64,000 nucleotides of DNA from Acidobacteria bacterium Ga0077534 (GCA_001464455.1 LNEI01000018.1:124001-188000); one strand, 5' to 3'; positions 50,918 to 60,199 are shown, counted from the stretch's first letter. A program made the numbers and translations. The notes: generated from the sequence alone by a model not told the origin.

Positions 50918-53740
50918 TTACCGCCCTGTAGCGAAGAAGGGCGCCCAAAAGAATGGATGTGGTTTGGAGCGGAGCAAGTGCCGCTGTGCTTTGCAGAGAG
51001 ATCTTGCGGGAGAATGCCCGTCACGGAGCCCTAAGTAGAAATCCCGCATCAGGTCAACGGTTGTTGCGTCGTGAACATTCCAGAGGCTCATGACGAGCGA
51101 GGTCGCTCCGGTTGAAAGAAATCCTCGAGCCAAGCCAAGCAACTCGTCACCGGGGGCGATCCGGTTAATGCCTGTTTCACACGCACTTAACACGACCAGA
51201 TCGACCTCCAGATTCATCGAGTACAGATCCCGAACGGTTAGCCATCCATCAGCAAGCTTTAGGGAAGAAAACAGCGGATTTTCCGCTCGGAATTGTCCGT
51301 GGCAAGCGAGATGAAGCACGTCCTTGTTTCTGCAAACGTCGATGAGACTGTCAGCTCGTGCATGATCGCCGAGGAGCGTTTCTCCCTCGAAGATAGAGAC
51401 GATCTCGTTTATTTCTGTATTTACGTGAGGAATCCGTTCGTCCGAAAGACCCGCGAACGCACCTGATTTCAGTCGGCGGCGAGTTTTTGCCAGGGACTGT
51501 CCAAGGAAAGTCGCCGATGGCGTGTAGCTAACGTCCCGTTCTTCAACCAGATACCCAAATCCGTCAAACAAGGCATGAAACGGGATGTAGTTTAGACTGC
51601 GATAAGGGGCAACGATGAGATGTCGATTCCCGACAAATTTAGTAAGTGGAAGAATAAGAGCATCGTACAGTTGACCGAGAATCTTTCTTGTTCGTAAGGT
51701 CAGTTCGTAGAGATGCCGGTCAAAAGCGGAAAGATCCGACCTTAGGGCATCGATCTGAAAATACAGTCTTTGGACCATATCGTTTGCCGCCGACTCCGTG
51801 CAAAGATCAGAAACGACCTTGATCGAATCATTGGTGACGACGAAGGCGATGAGGTTCCCATTCAGCTCGGTGTATTCGACCAGGGCGGCTTCGTCACCCA
51901 GCACTTTTTGGAGACCCGGAAGATCGAGGTCCGACGTGGCGGAGGCATCTGATGTTAGGTCTTTGATCTGGCGCTGGGCAAAGATCTCTCCAAGTTCGAC
52001 CTCGCGTTCTAAAGCGTCCCGATGAAGATTTTCGATACTTGGACCATCGTTCGCGGCATTTCTAGGTCCGGGTTGATTGATCTGATTGTAGAGCCAATTT
52101 AACTCGACACGCAGCTGACTCGCCTTTTTCTCCATTAGGTCTGCCGGCATATCCGAGATCTCTCGATCATTTCGATTCGTCAGTTCTATGAGGCTTCTCG
52201 ACCTCGCCCTCTCGAGAAAATCGAAAGCCTCCTCGATTCGGTCCTGACTTTGAAGGCAGAGCCTCATCATTTCTCGATAGGGCAGGACCTTGTCTACGAA
52301 GAAGGAAGCCCGAAAATCCTCGGAAGGCAAGGGGGAGCGAAGATTCTCGGTTGTTTCGACTGCCTTAATTAGATACCGCTCGGCGATCACAGTATCTCCA
52401 AGTGCTTCGGCTGTAAGGCCCAGAGCGGTCAATGATCGCGATGCGAGCAGTGGTAGGTGGTATTGATCCGCTTCGCTGAGCACCTCTTCGAGCAGGGTAC
52501 GTGCCTCGGCGAGTTGTCCGGTCATTCTTAGACATTCGGCTCGAAGAAGATCCGCATCCAACTCCGAACCTTTTATCCGAGAGGTGGTGAGCGGAATCTC
52601 TGCTTCTCCCAAAGTCGCGAGAGCCTTTCTATAGTCCTGCTGACTGAACCAGAACTGGGCAAGGCTAATAAGAACATTCGCCTCGCCTGCTGAACTTTTA
52701 CAGGAGACAAATTTTTGTCTTGCTTCGGTCAGCAGTAGTTGGGCTGATCGCGTCTCGCCCTCGGCGAAACTGATCCTGGCAAGATTCGCAAGACTCCTTG
52801 CGTGTTCGATCGACATGCCTGTTTCAGCAAAGATCTTTGCTGTTTTCTTGTACAAGGACGCCGCCTCTGCATGGAGGTTTAGCTCAAGGTAAGCATCCGC
52901 CATTTCAAGTTCTGCTTTCGCACTCTGATGGAACATTCCGAGAAGCTCATAACTTGAGCGAGCCTTACCCAGAAATTCAAGTGCACGGTCGTACCGTGCC
53001 TGAAAAAGTGAGAAATAACCTATGTTTGACTCGATCTCGGCCTTGGTAACCACTAGGCCGACTCGATCTGCCAAGCTGTATGCCTCTGCGTACAACTCAT
53101 CGGCCTCCACGAACTTGTAACGGTTAGAAAGTACAAACGCTAGTGAATTTGTCACCTGAGCAAGTGTCCTCAGATCGTCTGAATTCAGCAGCCGTTCGCG
53201 CGCTGACCGAAGCATTTCCTCGGCCTCTTTATATCTCTCGCTTAACTGGAGGATGTTACCCAAATTGTGTTCGATCCGAACAATGGCTGAGTGATCGGAG
53301 AACCGCACGAAGATCTCTCGGGCCCAAAGCCCGTCCGCGATCGCTTCATCGTAGCGTCCAAGCATTGCCAGCGGATAGAGTTTGGCGATCTGGGTAGAGG
53401 CAGCCGTGTGCAGGTCGTCTAGGTGCTCGAAACTCGCGCGCGACTTGCTGAGCCGTGTAACTGCTCGCCGCAGTTCGCCGCCGATCATCGCGGCGATGCC
53501 GTCAGCCCAGTCAGCGTAGGCTATCATCTCGCCCTTGGGGAATATCTGGGAAAGAAGTCGTAGGGCTTTCGAGGCCGACAGGGACCTGTTGGGCTCCGCT
53601 GCCCAGGAATTCAGACAAATGTCGAGCAAAAGTCGTGCGAGGCCCTTATCAATAAGCGTGGTACGGCTCTCGATCAGTTCCCTGCGTTCGAGATCCGAGT
53701 CTGCCTCGATCAGGGCGTGAGCAAGTTCTTCCGGAGTCAT
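50918..53740 (-). CDS. TPR-CHAT protease
   Basis: A 940-residue protein. Residues about 90-500 are tandem TPR-like helical repeats (for example LARYDRALEFLGKA, LYAEAYSLADRVG, RALATL-type units). A CHAT domain, a caspase-family protease fold, fills about 640-940 with the catalytic histidine in HLACHGQF (about 812) and cysteine in LSACETGI (about 852). There is no signal peptide, so it is cytosolic. It is the last of three genes sigma, anti-sigma and TPR-CHAT on the minus strand, 21 bases after the anti-sigma gene. TPR-CHAT proteins include Csx29 of Craspase and other regulated proteases; here no CRISPR partner is present. Confidence 0.9.
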   Translation of the reverse strand: MTPEELAHALIEADSDLERRELIESRTTLIDKGLARLLLDICLNSWAAEPNRSLSASKALRLLSQIFPKGEMIAYADWADGIAAMIGGELRRAVTRLSKSRASFEHLDDLHTAASTQIAKLYPLAMLGRYDEAIADGLWAREIFVRFSDHSAIVRIEHNLGNILQLSERYKEAEEMLRSARERLLNSDDLRTLAQVTNSLAFVLSNRYKFVEADELYAEAYSLADRVGLVVTKAEIESNIGYFSLFQARYDRALEFLGKARSSYELLGMFHQSAKAELEMADAYLELNLHAEAASLYKKTAKIFAETGMSIEHARSLANLARISFAEGETRSAQLLLTEARQKFVSCKSSAGEANVLISLAQFWFSQQDYRKALATLGEAEIPLTTSRIKGSELDADLLRAECLRMTGQLAEARTLLEEVLSEADQYHLPLLASRSLTALGLTAEALGDTVIAERYLIKAVETTENLRSPLPSEDFRASFFVDKVLPYREMMRLCLQSQDRIEEAFDFLERARSRSLIELTNRNDREISDMPADLMEKKASQLRVELNWLYNQINQPGPRNAANDGPSIENLHRDALEREVELGEIFAQRQIKDLTSDASATSDLDLPGLQKVLGDEAALVEYTELNGNLIAFVVTNDSIKVVSDLCTESAANDMVQRLYFQIDALRSDLSAFDRHLYELTLRTRKILGQLYDALILPLTKFVGNRHLIVAPYRSLNYIPFHALFDGFGYLVEERDVSYTPSATFLGQSLAKTRRRLKSGAFAGLSDERIPHVNTEINEIVSIFEGETLLGDHARADSLIDVCRNKDVLHLACHGQFRAENPLFSSLKLADGWLTVRDLYSMNLEVDLVVLSACETGINRIAPGDELLGLARGFLSTGATSLVMSLWNVHDATTVDLMRDFYLGLRDGHSPARSLCKAQRHLLRSKPHPFFWAPFFATGR

Positions 53741-53761
53741 ATGGACATCGCTCTCCGTGTA

Positions 53762-54361
53762 CTAGCTGATATCAAGCTCCGCAAACTCGGCCGTAATACT
53801 CTCCGAGTGAAAGATAAAGCGATATACGCCCTCGGGCACCGCATCGAATTTGAACTCTCCATCAAGCCCGACCGAGGCCGATCGGGTATCGGTCGAACTT
53901 TCGAGCGAGATGTTGCCGTGCTCTACATCGCCGAGAATTTGTCCGTGAAGGTCGAATCCAGCCGAAACACGCTTCAAGCGAAGGTCAAAGGTAATGTCGC
54001 CCGCCGACAAGAGAATCTGACGTCCCGCTGAAGCGTGACCCGATCGGAAGCCATGCGCCGGGCCGAGCTTGGCACTATCAAATCGAAGGGCGGCGGAGAT
54101 CTTTTCAACCAGCGTCGGTTTGGGATCGGCAGCCTGCACGGGCCTTTCGTCAAAGGCTCTCAATATCGAAGCTAGGGCGTAAGCAGGTGCGTCCTCGGTA
54201 CGGTCCTGACGCATCGTGGTAACTATTTGCTCAACCGCGTCTTTCTCGAACGAACAGCGTGAGCAGGTGCGAAGGTGCTCCACGAGCGTAGAGTTATATG
54301 CGTGATCGATAACCATGTCGGCGATCTCTTCAAAACTTAAATGGGGAGCGAACTCGTTCAT
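53762..54361 (-). CDS. soluble zinc-finger anti-sigma candidate with a C-terminal beta domain
   Basis: A 199-residue protein. The N-terminus has the anti-sigma zinc pattern HxxxCxxC in VEHLRTCSRCSFE (about residues 28-40) with an upstream helix ISFEEIADMVI-like (LSFEEIADMV). No membrane segment is visible. The C-terminal half (about 110-199) is beta-rich, with GRQILLSAGDITFDLRL and a carboxypeptidase-regulatory-like ending (SVGLDGEFKFDAVPEGVYRF). It lies 92 bases after the sigma gene and 21 bases before TPR-CHAT. A cytosolic anti-sigma next to a cytosolic protease suggests that the protease may cleave or read it. Confidence 0.72.
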   Translation of the reverse strand: MNEFAPHLSFEEIADMVIDHAYNSTLVEHLRTCSRCSFEKDAVEQIVTTMRQDRTEDAPAYALASILRAFDERPVQAADPKPTLVEKISAALRFDSAKLGPAHGFRSGHASAGRQILLSAGDITFDLRLKRVSAGFDLHGQILGDVEHGNISLESSTDTRSASVGLDGEFKFDAVPEGVYRFIFHSESITAEFAELDIS

Positions 54362-54453
54362 TATTATTTACTCCGATTGGGGCTGATCAAGTAACTTCAT
54401 TTAACAGAGACGTTCGGCCGCCCAAAAATACAAGCCATAAAAAGTTAAGTGCC

Positions 54454-55068
54454 TTATCCGCGTTCCTTCAATGTTCGTTTAAGTTTTTCAAGGCATCTCG
54501 CACGATTCGGACCAATGCTTCCTTCGCTTATTCCCAGGGTTTTCGAGATCTCGGCATATGCGATCTGGTCATTCTGATAAAAGAGCAACAGAATCAACTG
54601 CCTGCATCGTTCATCGAGATTTCCAACTGCCGTCCTAACTAGATGCTGTCGTTCTAGTTCCATCAAAGCTTCGTCTGCGAGAGGCTGCTTTGCTTCGATA
54701 TCGAAGCCGAGATTCTCGTCGTCACCCTCTATGGAAATCTCCTTTTTTCCACCGCGAAGAATATAAAGGGTCTGACGCCTGGCAGTCGTTACAAGCCAGG
54801 CGTGTATCTGAGAGGGCTGCTTGATCTTGGTTATATTCTCGAGGAGCTTCAGAAAGGTATGTTGGAGTACATCCGCCGCGATGTCCTCATCCAGTCCCGC
54901 ACGACGAGGTATCGAATATATCAGCCGCTGATACCGCGCAACCAAAGCGGCCCAGGCATCACTATCGCCCTGGCCGCACGCATTCACCAACTCTTCGTCA
55001 CTTATCTCTGCCAAATTAAAAGGAGTGGTCAACCACAATAAAGTCCTAACATTGCTATTGAAGCACAA
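54454..55068 (-). CDS. ECF-type RNA polymerase sigma factor (second cluster)
   Basis: A 204-residue ECF sigma factor. Region 2 includes LVARYQRLIYSIPRRAGLDEDIAADVLQHTFLKL (residues about 42-75, quoted in part) and region 4 LDERCRQLILLLFYQNDQIAYAEISKTLGISEGSIGPNRARCLEKLK (about 150-195, quoted in part). The N-terminal 15 residues before FNLAEISDEELV are not conserved in the family, so a later start is possible. It heads the minus-strand cluster with the anti-sigma candidate and the TPR-CHAT protease. No copy of the island ECF-type promoter motif is seen here, so it has a different specificity. Confidence 0.88.
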   Translation of the reverse strand: MCFNSNVRTLLWLTTPFNLAEISDEELVNACGQGDSDAWAALVARYQRLIYSIPRRAGLDEDIAADVLQHTFLKLLENITKIKQPSQIHAWLVTTARRQTLYILRGGKKEISIEGDDENLGFDIEAKQPLADEALMELERQHLVRTAVGNLDERCRQLILLLFYQNDQIAYAEISKTLGISEGSIGPNRARCLEKLKRTLKERG

Positions 55069-55190
55069 TTTGCGGCGGCACCAAATTTGGATGTGTACGG
55101 CCTGACTGATTTCAGACGATCCGAATGATGTATTTTTTATTCGCTCATCGCATCTGTTGATCAGGGCAACCTGCCCGTAAATGGAGATCT

Positions 55191-55556
55191 ATGTCCAAAC
55201 TGCGCTTCGAGCCTGGTTCCGAGTACCTATATGCCTACATCGAGAGCGATGTAGATTCCTATGAGATCGCGTTGGGGCACTGGCAAGAGATCGCGGCTGA
55301 ACTTTTCGAGCGGGGGCTCAAACGCGTATTAGTTCATGAAAATATTGTAAGTGAACTTTCGGACGTTGAGACGTTTCGGCTTGCGTCTGAGCTGAGGGCG
55401 ATCGGGTTTGCCGGCGTAAAGATCGCGATCCTTGATGTGCACCCGACGCATCAATGTTCTACGGAGTTTAGTGTTCTTGTTGGAACGAATAGAGGGCTGC
55501 AGGTCCAAGCGTTTGGAACAGCTGACGAAGCCGAGCAGTGGCTTCTGACCGGATAA
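55191..55556 (+). CDS. SpoIIAA/STAS-like small protein
   Basis: A 121-residue soluble protein divergent from the sigma operon. The pattern (strand YLYAYIESDVDS, helix HWQEIAAELFERG, strand LKRVLVHENIV, helix ASELRAIG, strand VKIAILDV, and a C-terminal DEAEQWLL helix) fits the SpoIIAA-like STAS fold, as in small bacterial proteins of the anti-anti-sigma type. The phosphorylatable serine of classic SpoIIAA is not obvious. A partner-switch role with the neighbouring sigma system is possible but unproven. The ATG at 55191 follows a GGAGAT site. Confidence 0.6.
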   Translation: MSKLRFEPGSEYLYAYIESDVDSYEIALGHWQEIAAELFERGLKRVLVHENIVSELSDVETFRLASELRAIGFAGVKIAILDVHPTHQCSTEFSVLVGTNRGLQVQAFGTADEAEQWLLTG

Positions 55557-55795
55557 AGGCGTCAATAGTATCGTTAAAGAGAGGGCTCCGCAGCCCTCCG
55601 GCAAAGTGCGTCTAAACGTCTGAAAACACGTGCGTTAGCCCAAAAATAATATTTTTTTTGAATGTATTTTCTTCTTCGTGAGAGGCTCTGTTCATCGGAA
55701 TCAAAGTTCACGCAGTCGACACGGCCTAAACGCGGCAAATTGACCGAAGCGTGATGAATTCCAGATCAAAGATTGGAATACAAGGGAGAATAATA

Positions 55796-56875
55796 ATGAT
55801 CAACAGAATAATCGGAATCACTGCATCTGCTCTTTTCATCTTCGTCATGGGTGCGACGGCGCAGACTATGACGACAACACTTGAACTAAAACGGGCCTGC
55901 GAAACCAGCCCAAACAACATTGTAAACCTCAACGTAAACACCCAGATCTCATCCGGCCCGCAAACGCCGCTTACCGAGTTCGTCAACACCAAGTGCACGC
56001 TCGTTATCAGCCCACTAGTCACTTTTGAAGCGTCGCAAGTATCAATGACATTTAACGGCCCATTTCGTGTTCAAGCCGGAAACGAGGGACATGTGCTTTT
56101 TATTGAAAGCGCCTTTACTGCTCCGGCGATCTCGATCACTCAGATCAGCAAAAGCAAGCTGGAAGTAGAACGATCACTTCTCCGCGCACTAGCGGGCAGC
56201 ATCGTGATCAACTCAGGTACTGAGGGCAGCGTTGACGTGAAAGGCCCTCTTGTTGGTGGGAACCTTGTTGCAACCGGTGCGATAAGCATTAATGGCGGCA
56301 CGAAGTTTTTTGGCAGCTTCGCAGACGCAGGTGCAAGTGCGGGCACCGGCATCTCGGTCAACATGACGGGTGCTGAGGCGCAGTTTATCGCGGTAACTTC
56401 CACGCTTGCGGCGAACAACGGTGCAATAAATGTCCAATCGTCGGGAGATAAGAGCTATGCTGAGTTCAAGCTCGGCTCAGTGGTCTCGTCACCCCGCGGA
56501 GTTAGTGTTCGCTTGAACGGGAATGAATCAGAGATCGTTGCGAGCCAGTTCACGCTCGACGGCGGTACGGGGATCATCCTTCGCACAGGTGGGAACAAAG
56601 GTAAGGTGACGATGGCGGATGGCTCCGCGATAGCCGATGCGGCAATTCTGGTTCAATCCTCGACAACTGGGCGGGACGGCGTGGTTGTGGCTCAGAACGC
56701 TACATTCAACTCTGGAACAGCTACACGTTTTGAAACCGGGAGCTTCGGCAATACTGAGGTGCTTGACAGCGGGCTCACCGCTGGAACTTTGGTTCGTATC
56801 GCTACCGGTCTTGGTGGAACTTGTAAGTCGCAAAACAACATAATCTCAGCTGCTTCGCAGCAGATTTGCCAGTGA
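55796..56875 (+). CDS. secreted right-handed beta-helix-like repeat protein
   Basis: From the ATG at 55796 (AAGGGAG site) a 359-residue protein with a signal peptide (about residues 1-23, ending TAQ). The rest is built of short Gly- and Asn-rich strands of the form ISINGGTKFFG, INVQSSGDK, VRLNGNESEIV, GGTGIILRTGGNKGKV, the usual sign of a parallel beta helix. No active-site motif is apparent. It may be a surface or extracellular-matrix protein. A terminator follows at 56908. Confidence 0.6.
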   Translation: MINRIIGITASALFIFVMGATAQTMTTTLELKRACETSPNNIVNLNVNTQISSGPQTPLTEFVNTKCTLVISPLVTFEASQVSMTFNGPFRVQAGNEGHVLFIESAFTAPAISITQISKSKLEVERSLLRALAGSIVINSGTEGSVDVKGPLVGGNLVATGAISINGGTKFFGSFADAGASAGTGISVNMTGAEAQFIAVTSTLAANNGAINVQSSGDKSYAEFKLGSVVSSPRGVSVRLNGNESEIVASQFTLDGGTGIILRTGGNKGKVTMADGSAIADAAILVQSSTTGRDGVVVAQNATFNSGTATRFETGSFGNTEVLDSGLTAGTLVRIATGLGGTCKSQNNIISAASQQICQ

Positions 56876-56907
56876 CCCAGCTGTTTCCTCGGCATCGAAT
56901 GGATCAG

Positions 56908-56930
56908 ACGACCGGCCCTAAGCCGGTCGT
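56908..56930 (+). terminator. intrinsic terminator after the beta-helix gene
   Basis: ACGACCGGC and GCCGGTCGT form a nine-base perfect stem around a five-base loop, followed by CCTTTTG. Confidence 0.7.
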
Positions 56931-57002
56931 CCTTTTGCTGCTTAAGGAAAATTTTTAGAAATATTCAAAACATTTGTATTTTTTTAGCGGGGATGTTCTC
57001 TG

Positions 57003-57030
57003 TTTGCTAAAGTACTCGCATAAATAAAAT
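57003..57030 (+). promoter_or_regulatory. possible promoter of the subtilisin gene
   Basis: TTTGCT (57003-57008) and TAAAAT (57025-57030) with a 16-base spacer in an AT-rich stretch, 25 bases before the ATG. Confidence 0.4.
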
Positions 57031-57054
57031 ATAAATGTACAAGGAAGGTCTAAG

Positions 57055-58353
57055 ATGAAGCTGTCTCGCATACTATTCGCACTGGCAATTCTGTTTTTTT
57101 TCATATCGTTTGGGAATGCAGCTTTCGGCCAAAGTGAGAATGAATACGTACCGAATGAGATCGTCGTAAAGCTAAAGAGTTCGTCCGACCTCGTTTCGAT
57201 CGCTTCACTCTATGATCTTGACCTGCAACCGATCGATCAGTTCGGGTCACGGCCGATCTATCGGCTCCGAATACTGGACGGGTCGCTGCCACCTGACCTC
57301 GCAGAGCGATTACTCAACGATCCGGACGGTCGGATCATCTACGCAGAACCTAACTTTCTGGGCCAAACGCCCGAGGGAAACGGCCAATCCTGGTCCGTTG
57401 GACAGTCCTGGAGCGTCGGGCAGTCCTGGAGCGTCGGCCAATCATGGAGCGTCGGTGCGACCGGAGGAGTCGCGAATCTTTGGTTCAGGGATCGAATTCG
57501 TCTGCGTGAGGCTCACCGAATAACCCGCGGCGAGGGAATAACGGTTGCGGTGCTCGACACAGGAGTTGACCGCACGCATTCGGTTTTGGCTCCGCAACTT
57601 GTCGGCGGCTTTGATTTCGTTGATTTCGATGATGATCCGAGCGAGGTTGGCGTCCATGGAATAGATGCGGGATATGGACATGGAACGCACGTCACAGGTC
57701 TGATCGCTGCCGTTGCTCCGAGGGCCAAGATCGTGCCGATCCGAGTGCTCGATCAAAACGGGATCGGTAACATTTGGGTGCTTGCTGAGGCGTTGAAGTA
57801 TGCCGCGACCGTGGATCCTGACGGCGATCCAAGTACGGACGATAAGGTTCAGGTCATTAATATGAGCTTTGCGACGCGAAGACCAACTAACCTGCTCAGC
57901 GATGTAATATCAATGATCACCTGCGAGGGCGACGACGACAATGACGGCGAAGCCTGCTACGCGGAAGATCGAAATGGAATTGCCGTCATCGCCGCTGCCG
58001 GAAATAGCGGGATTTCGGTGCCTGAGTATCCGGCGGCCGAAAGAGTTTCCGGATCCCTAGCGATCGCGGCTACGAATCAGCAAGATCGCAGAGCGTGGTT
58101 CTCGACTTATGGTGACTGGGTCGAAGTTGGGGCTCCTGGCGTAAATATTCGCAGCACCGTACCTGGCGATCGTTTTGGAGCTTGGAGCGGAAGCTCGATG
58201 GCCGCTCCCTTGGTAGCCGGAAAAGCCGCGTTGATCAGGTCACGCCACCGCGAATTCAAAGCGGCTGACGTTACTAACTTTATCGTCTCAAAATCGGACT
58301 CCATCACGGGTGATGTTCAAAAGCGGATCAACTTGTACGAGGCCGTCAAATAA
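57055..58353 (+). CDS. secreted subtilisin-like (S8) protease with a QSWSVG repeat linker
   Basis: A 432-residue secreted protease with a signal peptide (about residues 1-25), an I9/fervidolysin-type propeptide (about 30-108, VPNEIVVKLKSS to IIYAEPNFLG) and a catalytic S8 domain (about 140-430). The triad is Asp168 (VLDTGVD), His near 209 (GHGTHVTGL) and Ser near 380 (GSSMAAPLVAG). Between propeptide and catalytic domain lie four exact repeats of QSWSVG (57384-57455), probably a surface linker or autocleavage region. It probably acts on envelope or extracellular proteins. The ATG has an AAGGAAGG site. Confidence 0.9.
   Translation: MKLSRILFALAILFFFISFGNAAFGQSENEYVPNEIVVKLKSSSDLVSIASLYDLDLQPIDQFGSRPIYRLRILDGSLPPDLAERLLNDPDGRIIYAEPNFLGQTPEGNGQSWSVGQSWSVGQSWSVGQSWSVGATGGVANLWFRDRIRLREAHRITRGEGITVAVLDTGVDRTHSVLAPQLVGGFDFVDFDDDPSEVGVHGIDAGYGHGTHVTGLIAAVAPRAKIVPIRVLDQNGIGNIWVLAEALKYAATVDPDGDPSTDDKVQVINMSFATRRPTNLLSDVISMITCEGDDDNDGEACYAEDRNGIAVIAAAGNSGISVPEYPAAERVSGSLAIAATNQQDRRAWFSTYGDWVEVGAPGVNIRSTVPGDRFGAWSGSSMAAPLVAGKAALIRSRHREFKAADVTNFIVSKSDSITGDVQKRINLYEAVK
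57384..57455 (+). repeat. four tandem 18-base repeats encoding QSWSVG
   Basis: Each 18-base unit encodes Gln-Ser-Trp-Ser-Val-Gly; codon variants (CAA/CAG, TCC/TCA, AGC/TCC) show they are not a very recent duplication throughout. Confidence 0.95.
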
Positions 58354-58383
58354 ATAAGACCACCGACGATCGATCAAACATTC

Positions 58384-58417
58384 AAGGCCCTGGAAGCTCA
58401 ATCTTCCGGGGTCTTTT
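58384..58417 (+). terminator. intrinsic terminator of the subtilisin gene
   Basis: GGCCCTGGAAG and CTTCCGGGGTC pair with two G-T wobbles around CTCAAT, followed by TTTTT. Confidence 0.75.
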
Positions 58418-58472
58418 TGTGATCAATTGTATTTCGGCTCGTCAAGGACCAGAATTAGGGTCAGACGATAAT

Positions 58473-59564
58473 ATGTTTATCACTAAAATTAAAGAGATCC
58501 TTGAACTGCAGGACAGCGTCAACCCGATTAAGTATGGCAGAACGCGAAATTTCCTGGATGGTGCGGTCACCAGGCTTTCGCCGTACATAAGCCGGGGTGT
58601 TATTTCGACTAAACAGGTTATGGAAAGCGTTTTAGCGAAAAATTATAAGCCTCACGAGATCGAGAAGTTTCTGATGGAGCTCGCTTGGCGCGATTATTTC
58701 CAAAATGTTTGGCTGACGCGAGGCATTCATACCGACATCAAACAGCCCCAGCCGGATGTGAGCAATACATCGATGCCGAAGGCCGTCATCGAGGCACGCA
58801 CCAGTATAGAGGCCATCGATAGAGGGATAACTGATCTTTACGAGACAGGATATGTACACAATCACCTTCGGATGTACATCGCCTCGGTCACGTGCAATAT
58901 TGCCAAAAGCCACTGGAAGGCGCCTGCAAAATGGTTTTACTATCACCTGCTTGACGCAGATTGGGCCAGCAACGCGTGCAGTTGGCAATGGACCTGCGCG
59001 GCCTTCAGCAATAAAAAATATTACGCAAATCAGGAAAATATCAACAAATATTGCGGCTCCGATCAGCATGGTACTTTCCTCGATATTGACTATTCGGAGT
59101 TTTCCGGATTACCCGTACCCGAAGTTTTGCAGGAACTGGAAACGCCGGTTTTGCGCACCGATCTCCCGAAAATGGCCTCGATCGACATTGACAGCTCGCT
59201 GCCGACTTTTGTCTACAATTTCTACAATCTCGATCCTTACTGGAGAACCGATCTAAAAGCGAATCGCGTTCTCCTGCTCGAGCCCTCGCACTTTGAAAAG
59301 TATCCCGTTTCTGAGAGATCTATAGATTTCGCTTTAAATCTGGCTGGGAACATCGAACGAATTCAGGTGTTTGTTGGCGAGTTTGCGGAACTGAGATCAC
59401 AGCATGCTATTGACGACATCTACTTCAAAGAGCATCCGACCGCCACGCACTATGAAGGAACTCAGGAAGAACGCGATTGGATGTGTCCTGAGGTCCGTGG
59501 ATTTTATCCATCTTTTTTCAGCTACTGGAAAAAGTGCGAAAAGGCGATCAAATGCAGAACATAA
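58473..59564 (+). CDS. photolyase/cryptochrome-type FAD-binding domain protein
   Basis: From the ATG at 58473 a 363-residue protein that matches only the C-terminal, helical FAD-binding half of DNA photolyases: RLSPYISRGVIS near 31, FLMELAWRDYF near 72, YVHNHLRMYIAS near 127 and LDADWASNACSWQWTCAAF near 165. The N-terminal antenna-binding Rossmann domain of normal photolyases is missing, and the C-terminal 130 residues are a separate alpha/beta region (VLLLEPSHFEKYPVS). A longer frame begins with a GTG at 58419. It overlaps the flavin-reductase gene by 13 bases. It may be a light sensor or an unusual repair enzyme. Confidence 0.82.
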   Translation: MFITKIKEILELQDSVNPIKYGRTRNFLDGAVTRLSPYISRGVISTKQVMESVLAKNYKPHEIEKFLMELAWRDYFQNVWLTRGIHTDIKQPQPDVSNTSMPKAVIEARTSIEAIDRGITDLYETGYVHNHLRMYIASVTCNIAKSHWKAPAKWFYYHLLDADWASNACSWQWTCAAFSNKKYYANQENINKYCGSDQHGTFLDIDYSEFSGLPVPEVLQELETPVLRTDLPKMASIDIDSSLPTFVYNFYNLDPYWRTDLKANRVLLLEPSHFEKYPVSERSIDFALNLAGNIERIQVFVGEFAELRSQHAIDDIYFKEHPTATHYEGTQEERDWMCPEVRGFYPSFFSYWKKCEKAIKCRT

Positions 59565-60199
59565 AGAACTTTAATGCAGGAAGCATCGGTGAAATGGATC
59601 GGCGTTTTCGTGCAAATCTAATAAATTCGGTCAGCGGTTACAAGCCTGCTAATTTGGTTGGGACGCTTTCAGAGGACGGCATCACGAATCTGGCTATCTT
59701 CAGTTCGGTTGTGCATCTGGGGTCAGATCCCGCCCTTTTGGGCCTTATCGTGCGTCCTGCTGGCGAAGTTCCGAGACATACTTACGAAAACATCCGAACG
59801 ACCGGCGTTTACACGATCAACCATGTTCACGAACACCTTGTCGAAAGGGCTCACTGGACCTCGGCGAAGTTTGGGCGAACCGTTTCCGAGTTTGAAAAAT
59901 GCGGCTTAACCGAAGAATTTATCGATGGCTTCCGGGCGCCCTTTGTCGGGGAAAGTGAGATCAAGATCGGCCTCCAGCTCGTCGAAGAGATCCCGATAAA
60001 CCTGAACAAAACGATCCTGATCATAGGCGAGGTCAAACACATCATTATTCCGGAGGCGATCTTGCTCGACAATGGAAGTGTTGATCTGAACGGGGTCAAA
60101 GACGCGGCCATCTCAGGACTTGATACCTATCACCGAGTCGAGAAAATCAATACATTTCCATACGCAAAGCCGATCGATCTGCCCGAGTTCACCACATAG
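59552..60199 (+). CDS. flavin reductase-like FMN-binding split-barrel protein
   Basis: A 215-residue protein of the flavin reductase-like superfamily, with FRANLINSVSGYKPANLVGT near the N-terminus, FSSVVHLGSDPALLGLIVRP near 52 and HTYENIRTTGVYTINHV near 80, the usual FMN-binding strands. The start ATG at 59552 overlaps the photolyase-like gene; an upstream in-frame ATG at 59534 is less likely. It is expected to hold FMN and may supply reduced flavin to the neighbouring FAD proteins. Confidence 0.82.
   Translation: MQNIKNFNAGSIGEMDRRFRANLINSVSGYKPANLVGTLSEDGITNLAIFSSVVHLGSDPALLGLIVRPAGEVPRHTYENIRTTGVYTINHVHEHLVERAHWTSAKFGRTVSEFEKCGLTEEFIDGFRAPFVGESEIKIGLQLVEEIPINLNKTILIIGEVKHIIIPEAILLDNGSVDLNGVKDAAISGLDTYHRVEKINTFPYAKPIDLPEFTT

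Noticed and set aside
50918-53740. Craspase (type III-E CRISPR) component
   Set aside because: The protein has TPR and CHAT domains as in Csx29, but no gRAMP effector, Csx30-like protein or CRISPR repeats occur in the window.
57384-57455. CRISPR-like repeat array
   Set aside because: The 18-base units are contiguous with no spacers and encode a hexapeptide in frame within a protease gene.
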